In this document: one piece after another, positions 35,122 to 43,821 of the stretch
How positions within the stretch are numbered: position 1 is the stretch's first letter
How the letters are laid out: each line of letters begins with the position of its first letter
From: an uncultured Fastidiosipila sp.
GTDB lineage: Bacteria; Bacillota; Clostridia; Saccharofermentanales; Fastidiosipilaceae
Direction: 5' to 3'
NCBI GenBank assembly: GCA_947253875.1
Contig: CAMYAM010000002.1
Location: 67,379 to 131,378 of the forward strand
Length of the DNA: 64,000 bases
Position numbers and translations under genes: made by a program
Notes under the pieces: model-generated
What the model saw: only the letters and a program-made list of their open reading frames with translations
Databases searched by the model: none
What the model was told of the DNA's origin: nothing

Positions 35122-36096
35122 TTATACATCACTTTCAGAAGGATGAACCCTACTAATAATAGCCTTACATTTACCAGATAACAATAGAGAATCTGAACCG
35201 GCAGGAACAAATATTGTTTCACCTAATTTTAGCTGAACTTCTTCGTTTGCTCGGCTAGCTTTTGCTTCACCTTCAATAATTGTTAAACCTAAGAAACTTT
35301 CGTCTCCAATTTCTAGAATTCTTTCTCCATTGACTGTGATTAGGTCAGTTTGGAAATGTTTGCCGTAGAATAATTTTTCTTCACCAGTTTTTCTGTCTTT
35401 AGCCAAGGAGACGTTTTTCATATCTACAGGGTCTAAATCCATAACGGCAAATGATTGCTCTACGTGTAATTCTCTAGGTTTACCATCACTACCAGGTCTG
35501 TTGTAATCGAATAGTCTGTAGGTAATGTTTGAACTTTGTTGAATTTCGTAAACTAGAACGCCAGCACCAATTGCATGGATGGTTCCTGAAGGTACGTAGA
35601 AGCAGTCTCCTGGTTGAACTTCAAACGGTCTTAATAATTCTGCAAAAGTACCATCTGCAAGCTTCTCTCTCGCTTCCTCTTCGTTCAAAGTTTCTTTTGG
35701 ACCAAGATAGATGAAACTTCCTTCTTCGGCACCGATAATGTACCACATTTCTGTTTTACCATTATCTCCCTCATTCTTGTGAGCGTACTCATCATCTGGG
35801 TGTACTTGGATTGATAGAGCTGATTTAGCATCAATAAACTTAGTCAAGATTGGGAAATACCCAATTTCATTAGGATAAGTTCCCATGACTTCAGGATTTG
35901 CCTTAACAACTGCTGCCAAGGTTTTGCCTGCAAGTTCGCCGTTTTCTATAACTGCTTCACCATCTGCGTGTGCAGAGATTTCCCAAGTTTCACCGATTTG
36001 TGTGCCAGCTTTAGCTTTATCAAATTCGTTTGCGAGTCTTGTACCACCCCAAACTTTTGGAGATATTGCTGGTTTTAGTTTAAAAATTTTGTTCAC
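35122..36096 (-). CDS. manA: Mannose-6-phosphate isomerase, class I
   Basis: Zinc-dependent cupin isomerase that converts mannose-6-phosphate to fructose-6-phosphate; 324 residues, as in short Bacillota ManA. Landmarks are KVWGGTRLANEF near the start, SIQVHPDDEYAHKNEGDNGKTEMWYI (Gln/His/Glu zinc ligands about 95-120) and YVPSGTIHAIGAGVLVYEIQQSSNITYRLFDY (about 167-198). The start is a GTG preceded by GGAGGCTAAGAG. It lies 95 bases upstream of the phosphohexomutase gene on the same strand and fits the mannose pathway of the glycan operon. Confidence 0.94.
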   Translation of the reverse strand: MNKIFKLKPAISPKVWGGTRLANEFDKAKAGTQIGETWEISAHADGEAVIENGELAGKTLAAVVKANPEVMGTYPNEIGYFPILTKFIDAKSALSIQVHPDDEYAHKNEGDNGKTEMWYIIGAEEGSFIYLGPKETLNEEEAREKLADGTFAELLRPFEVQPGDCFYVPSGTIHAIGAGVLVYEIQQSSNITYRLFDYNRPGSDGKPRELHVEQSFAVMDLDPVDMKNVSLAKDRKTGEEKLFYGKHFQTDLITVNGERILEIGDESFLGLTIIEGEAKASRANEEVQLKLGETIFVPAGSDSLLLSGKCKAIISRVHPSESDV

Positions 36097-36266
36097 CTCT
36101 TAGCCTCCCTTTGACTATATAAATATTTGCCCTTATTCTATCAAATTATCGTATTTTATTGAAGATATCATTCTCTAAACAGTGAGAATGTTTGAGGTTG
36201 TTAAAGAGAACTTAACAATCTTTAAAAATGATATAATACAGTTTACGAATTTAATGGATATATTGT

Positions 36267-36296
36267 TTGGCAATAGTTGGTAAATTCTAGTAAAAT
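36267..36296 (+). promoter_or_regulatory. Probable promoter for the 36334 gene
   Basis: TTGGCA and TAAAAT separated by 18 bases, 37 bases before the GTG start. A second AT-rich -10 like sequence (TATAAT at about 36233-36238) lies upstream. Confidence 0.45.
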
Positions 36297-36333
36297 ATAG
36301 CCATTAAATAAATTCAGTTAAGAGAGATAAGAA

Positions 36334-37359
36334 GTGAGACGTAAAAACAAAATATTAATTATGTTAATAATTCTCGTTGTATTCTTGCTCAGCTTTTTGC
36401 TTTATAAGAACCATTTAGCAAATAGGATGAAAGAAGAGCTTAATACAAGGTACCCAATTGATACTTTTGATGTTAGAAATGTCAAACTCACTCTAATTCC
36501 TTTGGGTGCAACTGCTGAGGCAAAAGCTAATAACATGGGTACTAAATTTGATGTTAGCTATGTCTTTAATCTAGGTGCAAAAGGCAATGAAATTAGAGAC
36601 AATATGTATAAAGTCAAGACAGAAAATTTCTATAAAGAAAAGCTGAAACCTTTAACAGATAAGTACAGTGACTGGATAGAAGGGTATAACATTGAGAGTA
36701 CAACGGAGTTAGAGAAGGCTTTAGACTTGAATTTGTCCTTGTTACCGGCTCGCCTTGATATTGTTTTGTCATCGAAAATAAAAAATACAGATGAATATAT
36801 AGATGCAGTTAAATTTTTGCTGCAAAAACTTAGTGAGCATCAACAAGGAGATGCAGAGATGAAAGATTTAAGAGCAGTTAGATTCTATTCTTTCCCAGGT
36901 AGCATCACTGAGCTTAACATTAAGAACATAGGTTTAGATGCAAATAATTTAACTCAGGCAACGTATACTGAAGCGTCAGAGAGTTCTGAATCAACAAGCA
37001 CTAATAAAGATTCTGCAGATAATACCAATGCAACAACTAAAAAAACTACTGCAGCAAGTGCCAGTACGGAGAAAATTAATAATCCTCTATATGTATTGGA
37101 GTTTAATTCTTTCCTAGAAAATATAGATCTTGATACAGTGAAAAATGGAATTAGACTAAGAACTATTACTAAAAAAGAGCACAACCTAATTTCTGAAAAA
37201 TATGATTTAAATAAAGGTGCATTGGAAAGGTTAAAAGCTGCAGAGGACAGACAAACTAGAGATGTAGCATTTTCTAAATTACAAGAAAGTGCAAAAGCTG
37301 AAGGTCAAACTTTGACCACCCCTAGAGAAGAAGAATTTAATCCTAGTGAGAAAAAATAA
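36334..37359 (+). CDS. Membrane-anchored extracytoplasmic protein, unknown
   Basis: The 341-residue protein has a basic start and one hydrophobic segment (about 6-23), probably a signal anchor. An outside domain of about 180 residues follows, then a Ser/Thr/Ala-rich linker (about 212-248) and a charged helical end. No family was recognised. The start is a GTG behind AGAGAGATAAGAA. It is followed after 107 bases by the Asn-rich protein gene and then tmk; whether the three are co-transcribed is unclear. Confidence 0.7.
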   Translation: MRRKNKILIMLIILVVFLLSFLLYKNHLANRMKEELNTRYPIDTFDVRNVKLTLIPLGATAEAKANNMGTKFDVSYVFNLGAKGNEIRDNMYKVKTENFYKEKLKPLTDKYSDWIEGYNIESTTELEKALDLNLSLLPARLDIVLSSKIKNTDEYIDAVKFLLQKLSEHQQGDAEMKDLRAVRFYSFPGSITELNIKNIGLDANNLTQATYTEASESSESTSTNKDSADNTNATTKKTTAASASTEKINNPLYVLEFNSFLENIDLDTVKNGIRLRTITKKEHNLISEKYDLNKGALERLKAAEDRQTRDVAFSKLQESAKAEGQTLTTPREEEFNPSEKK

Positions 37360-37466
37360 AATCCAAGGTTGAGCAAAAAATCTTAAAGTTGAGAAAAAAT
37401 ATTACTTTTTATACAAACAATCTAACTAAGCACACAATTATGCAGTAATTAAAACGAGGGTGAAGT

Positions 37467-38030
37467 ATGGAAACAGATAATAACATCGGTAATAACGCTA
37501 GTAGCAGAAATAATAATAGAAACTCAGACAGCAAAAATCCTAATTTTGCCAAGAGTAGACCAAGAAGAGGTCGAAATCAAGATACTAAGGGGAACGCTAG
37601 AGGTAATGCTAATTCCGAGTATAGAGTTAATGCTAGAGTTGTAAATAAAAATAATAGCAACAACAATAATAGGTCAGCTCAAGGTAGTTCGGCTAATGAC
37701 TCTAATAACAGAAGAAATACCGGAAAGAATAGAGATAACAGGCAATTGAATAACAATGGCAACAATCAAGATAGGCAAAGCTTAAATTCGCAAAATTCCG
37801 CAAATAGAAAGAGCAAACAATCACAGGATAATAAAGAATTAAATAGAAATTCTAAACCAAAACGCATGCAAGATAAGCATAAGGTTAATCGTAGAAAGAA
37901 TTTAGGACCACAAGTAGACAAAGAAACTATGTCAGAAGTTGAAACTGCAGAAGATATCCGTCGTGAAATTGCAGATATCGAAAAAGAGATAGCTTTAGAA
38001 ATATCTAGTATAGAGAATATTGGTTTATAG
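37467..38030 (+). CDS. Asn/Arg/Ser-rich low-complexity protein
   Basis: The 187-residue protein is almost wholly Asn, Arg, Ser, Lys and Gln for its first 140 residues, with strings such as NNNNRSAQG and NRRNTGKNRDNRQLNNNGNN, and very basic. Only the last 40 residues look ordered (a Glu-rich helix, ETMSEVETAEDIRREIADIEKEIALEISS). The start follows CGAGGGTGAAGT. A disordered RNA- or polyanion-binding protein is one reading. It lies directly before tmk. No family was recognised. Confidence 0.65.
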   Translation: METDNNIGNNASSRNNNRNSDSKNPNFAKSRPRRGRNQDTKGNARGNANSEYRVNARVVNKNNSNNNNRSAQGSSANDSNNRRNTGKNRDNRQLNNNGNNQDRQSLNSQNSANRKSKQSQDNKELNRNSKPKRMQDKHKVNRRKNLGPQVDKETMSEVETAEDIRREIADIEKEIALEISSIENIGL

Positions 38031-38136
38031 GCAAAAATAAAATCTAAAATTAAATTGCTGGAGATATACTGTAAGTTGCCAGAGTGAAATGCTTAGATTA
38101 CTTTGAAAAAAATAGGAGAAGTAAAATTTTTGAAAT

Positions 38137-38793
38137 ATGAAAAAGGGACTATTTATAACAATTGAAGGTGGTGACGGAGTTGGTAAGGGAACTCAAGTCA
38201 AGTTTATTCAAGAATATTTATTGTCTCAAGGTATAGATTATATTTCACTAAGAGAGCCAGGTGGTAGCCGTATTGGTGAAGCAATTAGAAAAATTTTACT
38301 GGACAAAGATAATTTAAATATGACAGCTGAGGCGGAGTTATTACTATTTAATGCTGGTAGGGCCCAGTTAGTTGAAGAGTTAGTTAAACCGACAATTGCT
38401 AAAGGTACCTGGGTAATTTCAGATAGGTTTTACGATTCAAGTATTGCTTATCAAGTTGGTGGTAGAGGCCTTAATGAGGAACAGGCTCGAGAAATAATTG
38501 AATTTGCATGCCAAGGCTTAGAACCTGATGTAACGATTTATCTTGATCTACCAGTGGATGAAGCCATTAAACGAAGAGAACAACGAGAGTTAGAAACTAA
38601 AACTTCTGAAGATAGAATGGAGTTAGAAAGTGCTAACTTTGCTCGCAGAGTGAGGGATAAGTATCTCGAGATAGCAGCCAAGGAAGCAAGAGTTATAACC
38701 GTAGATGCAGGCGCTAGTATTGAAGAAGTTAGTGCGAAAATAAAAAGAATTCTAGATGAATTGATAGAAGATTTCAGAGGAGGTAAATTATGA
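38137..38793 (+). CDS. tmk: Thymidylate kinase
   Basis: Phosphorylates dTMP to dTDP; 218 residues. The P-loop reads EGGDGVGKGTQ (10-20), then the DR-motif region DRFYDSSIAYQ (about 93-103) and the lid segment RREQRELETKTSEDRMELE (about 147-165) are in order. The start has a poor match to a ribosome binding site (AGGAGAAG is 16 bases upstream). The stop overlaps the darA start (ATGA), as in the tmk-yaaQ order of Bacillota. Confidence 0.96.
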   Translation: MKKGLFITIEGGDGVGKGTQVKFIQEYLLSQGIDYISLREPGGSRIGEAIRKILLDKDNLNMTAEAELLLFNAGRAQLVEELVKPTIAKGTWVISDRFYDSSIAYQVGGRGLNEEQAREIIEFACQGLEPDVTIYLDLPVDEAIKRREQRELETKTSEDRMELESANFARRVRDKYLEIAAKEARVITVDAGASIEEVSAKIKRILDELIEDFRGGKL

Positions 38794-39116
38794 AATTAAT
38801 TTTCACTATTGTACATGATGATGATAGTAGTAGAGTTATGGGTGCCCTAAACAAAGAAGGTTATAGAATTACGAAGTTAAGTTCTACAGGTGGTTTCTTG
38901 CGTTCTGGTAATACTACTTTGATGTGTGGTGTTGAGGACGATCAAGTTAAAGAAGCTTTAGACATTATCAGAGATCACTCTAGCTCCAGAAAAGTTGCAG
39001 TGGATGCAAGTAGTTTAGGAGCTACAACCATGGGATATGGAGCATATCCAGTGGAAGTAAATGTTGGTGGTGCTACAGTTTTCATAGTAAATGTTGAATA
39101 TTTTGAAAAGATGTAA
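38790..39116 (+). CDS. darA: Cyclic-di-AMP receptor DarA (YaaQ)
   Basis: PII-like trimeric c-di-AMP receptor of 108 residues. Family motifs are the start MKLIFTIVHDDDSSRV, the ligand-binding TKLSSTGGFLRSGNTTLMCGVED (about 29-51) and the end GGATVFIVNVEYFEK. The ATG overlaps the tmk stop by 4 bases and AGAGGAGG precedes it. It reports that the organism uses c-di-AMP signalling; the output partner of DarA is not settled. Confidence 0.95.
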   Translation: MKLIFTIVHDDDSSRVMGALNKEGYRITKLSSTGGFLRSGNTTLMCGVEDDQVKEALDIIRDHSSSRKVAVDASSLGATTMGYGAYPVEVNVGGATVFIVNVEYFEKM

Positions 39117-40143
39117 GAATTATAAAAATTTAATAGGACGCAGTGAGATCAAGAGTGAGCTGATTAAGATTGCTCAAGATAGGGATGATAGATTTATTGT
39201 CTTTGTTGGATCTCAAGGCACAGATAAGGAAGCTTGGGCAGATGCTCTGGCTTCTAATCTATTATGCGAGGAGCCTGGAGAAGCTGGGGCTTGCATGGAA
39301 TGTCGGGCTTGCAGATATTTAGAGAACGGAACACATCCTGATTATTTAGAGATAAATCCAGAGAAAGACTCAAAGAATATTGCGATTCAAACAATTAGAG
39401 ATAGAGTTCATGCAGAGATAAATATTTTGCCTCAACTTAATAATGTTAAGCTCTGGCGAATCGATGCTAATGCATTACAAGAGGGCGCTCAAAATGCGTT
39501 ACTGAAAGTATTAGAAGAACCTCCAAGTTATGCTTATTTTATTTTGACAGTAGATGATAGGACGAAATTGCTTCCAACTTTAAGATCAAGGGCAAGGGAA
39601 ATTAAGATCCCTGCAATGAATCGTGAGGACTTGAATGCCTTTTTGGATGTGCATGATATTAATGATCTGAAACAGAGAAATTTAGCAATTAATTTCTCTT
39701 CAGGTCTGCCACAATTAGCCTTGCAATTAGCAAAAGATGAAGATTTGCAAGAAGAACGTAAAGAAATATTTAAATGGTTTGTAGAATTTTTGCGTGCTAG
39801 AGAAGTAGACGTTTTGACTACGTGCTATACATTTTGGGACAAAAGCAAATCTAGTATGGATACAAATATATTATTTTTACAAAGCTTCTTGAGAGATATG
39901 GTCTTGCTTAAAGCAGGGACACAAGTTGACAATAATAACTTGCTAAATCAAGATATGGTTAGCTATTTGCAGAAGTTAAATCAGGAATATAGATTTTCTA
40001 TTACTGATTTATCAGATGCTTTGCAGACTCTGAATGAAGTTTCTAAAAGAAGCAAGGCAAATGTAAATTTTGAAATAAGCATCTGTGGAATGATGCTTAA
40101 ATTGAGAAGTAATTTAAACATAAATAGGTTAAGTAGAAATTAA
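39091..40143 (+). CDS. holB: DNA polymerase III subunit delta'
   Basis: Clamp-loader subunit of 350 residues that overlaps darA by 26 bases. It has NLIGRSEIKSELI near the start, an altered non-ATPase P-loop (GSQGTDKEAWADALA), a zinc knuckle CMECRACRYLENGTHPDY (about 68-85), the DANALQEGAQNALLKVLEEPP motif (about 126-146) and the LRSRAREI sensor region. The P-loop change is normal for delta'. The start is uncertain: no ribosome binding site is visible at the ATG, and a TTG at 39103 is possible. Confidence 0.93.
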   Translation: MLNILKRCKNYKNLIGRSEIKSELIKIAQDRDDRFIVFVGSQGTDKEAWADALASNLLCEEPGEAGACMECRACRYLENGTHPDYLEINPEKDSKNIAIQTIRDRVHAEINILPQLNNVKLWRIDANALQEGAQNALLKVLEEPPSYAYFILTVDDRTKLLPTLRSRAREIKIPAMNREDLNAFLDVHDINDLKQRNLAINFSSGLPQLALQLAKDEDLQEERKEIFKWFVEFLRAREVDVLTTCYTFWDKSKSSMDTNILFLQSFLRDMVLLKAGTQVDNNNLLNQDMVSYLQKLNQEYRFSITDLSDALQTLNEVSKRSKANVNFEISICGMMLKLRSNLNINRLSRN

Positions 40144-40192
40144 GTTTTATGTTTAGAATATTTCTTTAGAAAAGGAATTATTAATTAAGTAT

Positions 40193-41854
40193 ATGAACCA
40201 AGAAGGTAATAATGCCAATGCAAAACAACATAATAGAAAGGCGCAGAACCTCTCTGCTTATTCGGCATATATGCTCTTTGCAATAATTGCTGTAGTCCTT
40301 GCTAAGGTTATTGGCTTTGTGCGTGAGATTATGATTACGCACCGTTTTGGCTATGGTAATGTCACTGATGGTTACTATTTGGGTTTTGCGGTTCCTGATC
40401 TCGTATATAACATTCTAGTTGGTGGAGCAATTGGAGCAGCTGTTGTGCCAATGTTGTCCGGTGCTATTGAGAGAGATGAAGAGGATAAGGTCTGGCCAAG
40501 TATTTCTACTTTCTTCACTTTTATAATGATTGCATTTGCAGGATTTATGCTTGTTGGAGAGTTGTTTTCTGCAGAGATTATTAGTTTCTTGAATCCTGGT
40601 CAGCATATGGAAGTTCTAGGAATAGCAACTTCTGTATCTAGAGTTGTTTATTTACAGACTTTCTTTTTTATATTATTAGCAATTATAACTTCAACTTTAT
40701 CAGCTAATAAAGTTTACGGACTACCAGCTCTAGGCGATAGTGTTTATAATATTTTCTATTTGTTGGCAATAGTATTTTTTGCTTCTCCTACTAAAGAGGG
40801 TGCAGTTAATGTAGCCTGGGGTGTAGTCTTTGCCGCTGTCATGTACTTCTTGTATATATTTTATTTTGCTAAACCTTATATGGTGAAATATAAGCCTAAC
40901 TTGGACTTTAAAGATAAGAAATTTTGGTATCTTCTCTGGTTAGCAGTGCCAGCATTATTATCAGGTACAGTCGCACAGATGAACACTATAGTACAACAGG
41001 GGTTTGCTGGCTTGGCTCAGCAAAATATCCCTAATGCGAGTACTGGTGTAGTTACGAGCTTGAGAAATGCTAATACTTTATTTAATTTACCTTATCAAAT
41101 AATTGTTTCTAGTATAGGTGGATTCTTGTTGTCTAATATAAGTGGTTTTATGGCGAGAGGTGCGGATAAAGAAGCAAGCAATTTCTTGACCAAAACTGTT
41201 AAGTTAGTTCTAGTTATTATGGTACCTGTGGCTCTATTCTTTGCGGTATTTTCAGAGGAAACTGTACAAGCGGTCTACCAATGGAATCCAGCAACCTATA
41301 CAAATGAAAATGTAAAAGTTACTGCAGCAATTTTAAAAATTTACTCCATAGACTTCATTGTCGGACCTTTCTTATACTTTATAAATCAAGTATTTTTTGC
41401 TTTACAAAAGAACTATATTATTTTGATAACTACAATTATTAATTTATTAGCTAACTATGCATTCTGTTATATGTTTATAAATGGCTTTTCTCTAGGTATT
41501 GATGGGTTAGCGTGGGCGACAGTTCTGAGTCAGTTAATAGTTACTATAATTTCATATTTCATCTTAAGTATGATGAAAAACAAAATTGAAGTTGAAAACA
41601 TTAATAGCTTTGTCTGGAAGTCTATAGTTGCTTCAATATTTACATTTAGTGTATTGGTACTGTTGCACATTATTAGTCCAGTCTATACAAGCAAGTCTAA
41701 GCAGTTAATTCTATATGTAATTAATGGTGTTATCGCAATGGGAGCATATTTCCTTGCTGCTCACTTCTTGGAAGTAAGTGAAGTTACATGGGTCTTTAAG
41801 ATGATGAAATCTCTTTTCAAGAAGGTAAGAAATAAAATAAGACCAGGTAAGTAA
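40193..41854 (+). CDS. murJ: Lipid II flippase MurJ
   Basis: MATE/MOP-superfamily membrane protein of 553 residues with about 14 spans, which moves lipid II across the membrane for wall synthesis. Landmarks are KVIGFVREIMITHRFGYGNVTDGYYLGFAVPDL (about 35-67, the MurJ R-E-x-x-x-A/T-x-x-F-G signature) and LVGGAIGAAVVPMLSG. The C-terminus is very basic. The gene lies between holB and the trmN6-like gene, interrupting the holB...rsmI order seen in Bacillus. The ATG has only a weak upstream GGA. Confidence 0.93.
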   Translation: MNQEGNNANAKQHNRKAQNLSAYSAYMLFAIIAVVLAKVIGFVREIMITHRFGYGNVTDGYYLGFAVPDLVYNILVGGAIGAAVVPMLSGAIERDEEDKVWPSISTFFTFIMIAFAGFMLVGELFSAEIISFLNPGQHMEVLGIATSVSRVVYLQTFFFILLAIITSTLSANKVYGLPALGDSVYNIFYLLAIVFFASPTKEGAVNVAWGVVFAAVMYFLYIFYFAKPYMVKYKPNLDFKDKKFWYLLWLAVPALLSGTVAQMNTIVQQGFAGLAQQNIPNASTGVVTSLRNANTLFNLPYQIIVSSIGGFLLSNISGFMARGADKEASNFLTKTVKLVLVIMVPVALFFAVFSEETVQAVYQWNPATYTNENVKVTAAILKIYSIDFIVGPFLYFINQVFFALQKNYIILITTIINLLANYAFCYMFINGFSLGIDGLAWATVLSQLIVTIISYFILSMMKNKIEVENINSFVWKSIVASIFTFSVLVLLHIISPVYTSKSKQLILYVINGVIAMGAYFLAAHFLEVSEVTWVFKMMKSLFKKVRNKIRPGK

Positions 41855-41855
41855 G

Positions 41856-42782
41856 ATGACTCCAGATAGACGTGACCAAGTTCCTGAATATATGAAAAAA
41901 ATCAAAGAATATCCAGGCCTGCGCTTGGAAAATTTGGATCGTGCTGGTTTGTTGTATTTTCAGTTGGAAGATAGTTTCCGCTTTGGTAATGAGCAGATTT
42001 TCTTAGTAAATTTTGCCAAAAGTCTTATTAATACCGCTGAGATGAAAAAATTAGAAAACGGTAATTCTCACATAAATATTCTAGATCCAGGAGCTGGAGC
42101 TGGAATTCTTACGATCTTGAGCTCAGCTCATATACCTAATTCTCAAGGTGTGGCTATAGAGTTAATGGAGCGACCGTATGAACTTTTGCAAGCTAACCTC
42201 AAAATGAATAATTTAGACGAACGATTCCGGGCAGTAAGGGCGGATATCAAGACGTTGGTTGCTTCTGATGAAAGTGAAGTTTTTAGCGATAATTCTAATA
42301 TCGGTGAACATGATAGCTTAGATTTCGACTTTCAAGAACATTTCGATTTAGCTATCTGCAATCCTCCATATTTTAAGCAAAATTCTGGACCTACAAGAGA
42401 TCTTAGCAAGATTTCAGAGTTGGAAGTAAGTGCAGCTAGGGATGAGATCTTCTTAAGTCTCGATGATTATATGAAATTTGTGAGCAAGTCACTCAAGTAT
42501 TCTGGGAAGATGGCTTTGCTGCATAGACCAGAACGTTTAGTAGAGATAATTAATATAGCTAGTAAATATCAACTTTATCCATACTTTTTGCGTGCTGTTT
42601 TACCTAAGCATGGTGCTAAGGTAAAAGTGTTCTTGTTGGCTTTATCCAAGGGCAAGAAACGAAGTTTCGAATGGGGCAAAGATTTGGTCATTTATAACAA
42701 CGCTGGAGAGTATACAGATGAGGTAGCAGCGTATTACAGCGAGGTAAGCGAGGCCAACGAGGTAAGTGAGGTGAACGAATAA
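41856..42782 (+). CDS. TrmN6-like tRNA adenine-N6 methyltransferase
   Basis: SAM-dependent methyltransferase of 308 residues, family of YabB/TrmN6 (tRNA1-Val A37 N6-methylation). It shows FRFGNEQIFLVNFA near the start, the SAM loop LDPGAGAGILTIL (about 72-84) and the catalytic N-P-P-Y motif in DLAICNPPYFKQNSGP. The conserved neighbour rsmI (yabC) follows with a TAATG overlap, supporting the assignment. The last 20 residues are a short acidic repeat (EVSEANEVSEVNE). It starts one base after murJ. Confidence 0.88.
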   Translation: MTPDRRDQVPEYMKKIKEYPGLRLENLDRAGLLYFQLEDSFRFGNEQIFLVNFAKSLINTAEMKKLENGNSHINILDPGAGAGILTILSSAHIPNSQGVAIELMERPYELLQANLKMNNLDERFRAVRADIKTLVASDESEVFSDNSNIGEHDSLDFDFQEHFDLAICNPPYFKQNSGPTRDLSKISELEVSAARDEIFLSLDDYMKFVSKSLKYSGKMALLHRPERLVEIINIASKYQLYPYFLRAVLPKHGAKVKVFLLALSKGKKRSFEWGKDLVIYNNAGEYTDEVAAYYSEVSEANEVSEVNE

Positions 42783-43708
42783 TGAGAGAAGACTTTGTTG
42801 AACAATTTCCAAAAAAGAAGTTACAAGAAATTTGGGAGAGCACTACAGTTGAACCTGGAGCTCTCTACATTGTTGGTACACCTATTGGAAATTTAGGAGA
42901 TATATCTGTGCGGGCTCTAAGTACGCTAGCTCAAGTTGATATAGTTTTAGCGGAAGACACCAGAACTAGTTCAGAATTACTCTTGCCTTTTGGAATTAAG
43001 CCACATTACCTAAGCTTTCACCAACATAATTTTCGTTCTCGTATAGATGCAGCAATTGCTGATTTACAATCTGGTAAATCTATAGCTCAGATCTCAGATG
43101 CAGGAATGCCCACCATTTCAGACCCAGGAGTAGAGCTTGTTGATGCTTGTTTAGATGCAGGTTTGGAAGTCAGAGTAGTGCCGGGTCCGTCTGCAAGTAT
43201 TGCTATAGTGAGTTTAGGCGGACTGCCAGCAGATGACTTTAGATTTGTCGGTTTTTTACCACAAAAAGAAATTGATAAACATGAGCTATTAGAAGATATA
43301 AAAAACTACAAGGGGATTACAGTCCTTTATGAAGCTCCACACAGATTGTTGCAAACTTTAAATGATCTCGTAGCTGCAGGCCTTGGGAAGCGTAAACTTG
43401 TGCTTGGTCGAGAACTCACAAAAAGGTACGAAGAAGTGATTAGAGATACTGTAGAAAACATTATTGCATATTACTCAGATAACAAGATTAGGGGAGAGTT
43501 CGTTTTGCTCCTAGGTAAAGCAAGTGCAGAAGAAGCAGCAGCTCAGAATAAGAACGAGAAGCTAGAGTTGAAAGAACAAATTGAAGAAGCACTAAAAGCA
43601 GGGAAAACAAGCAAGACAATTCTCTTAGAATTGCAAGACGAATGTAATTTATCTAAGAACGATCTGAAAAAATTAATATCTACGACTAAATCTGAATTAG
43701 AAAATTAA
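42782..43708 (+). CDS. rsmI: 16S rRNA C1402 ribose 2'-O-methyltransferase RsmI
   Basis: Tetrapyrrole-methylase-fold enzyme of 308 residues that modifies C1402 in the ribosomal P site. Family motifs are LYIVGTPIGNLGDISVRAL (about 23-41), VLAEDTRTSSELL, ISDAGMPTISDPG (about 103-115) and VVPGPSASIAIVSLGGLP. A C-terminal helical extension carries a KTSKTILLELQ type helix. It is coupled to the upstream methyltransferase by a one-base stop/start overlap. Confidence 0.96.
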   Translation: MREDFVEQFPKKKLQEIWESTTVEPGALYIVGTPIGNLGDISVRALSTLAQVDIVLAEDTRTSSELLLPFGIKPHYLSFHQHNFRSRIDAAIADLQSGKSIAQISDAGMPTISDPGVELVDACLDAGLEVRVVPGPSASIAIVSLGGLPADDFRFVGFLPQKEIDKHELLEDIKNYKGITVLYEAPHRLLQTLNDLVAAGLGKRKLVLGRELTKRYEEVIRDTVENIIAYYSDNKIRGEFVLLLGKASAEEAAAQNKNEKLELKEQIEEALKAGKTSKTILLELQDECNLSKNDLKKLISTTKSELEN

Positions 43709-43821
43709 AAAACAAAAAATTAATAGATTAAGACATAAAGCAGATAAAAATTAATAAATTTTTGCTATAAAAGCATGTATTCTATTAGTGAGTAAAATTT
43801 CAAGAAAATTGAGGAAAAAGT

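Noticed and set aside
37467..38030. Reading the Asn-rich gene as non-coding low-complexity DNA
   Set aside because: It has a good ribosome binding site, an unbroken frame of 187 codons and an ordered C-terminal helix, so a real gene is more likely.
39091..40143. HolB as another enzyme homologue with a broken P-loop
   Set aside because: Delta' subunits normally lack a working P-loop, so this is expected and not part of the unusual set.
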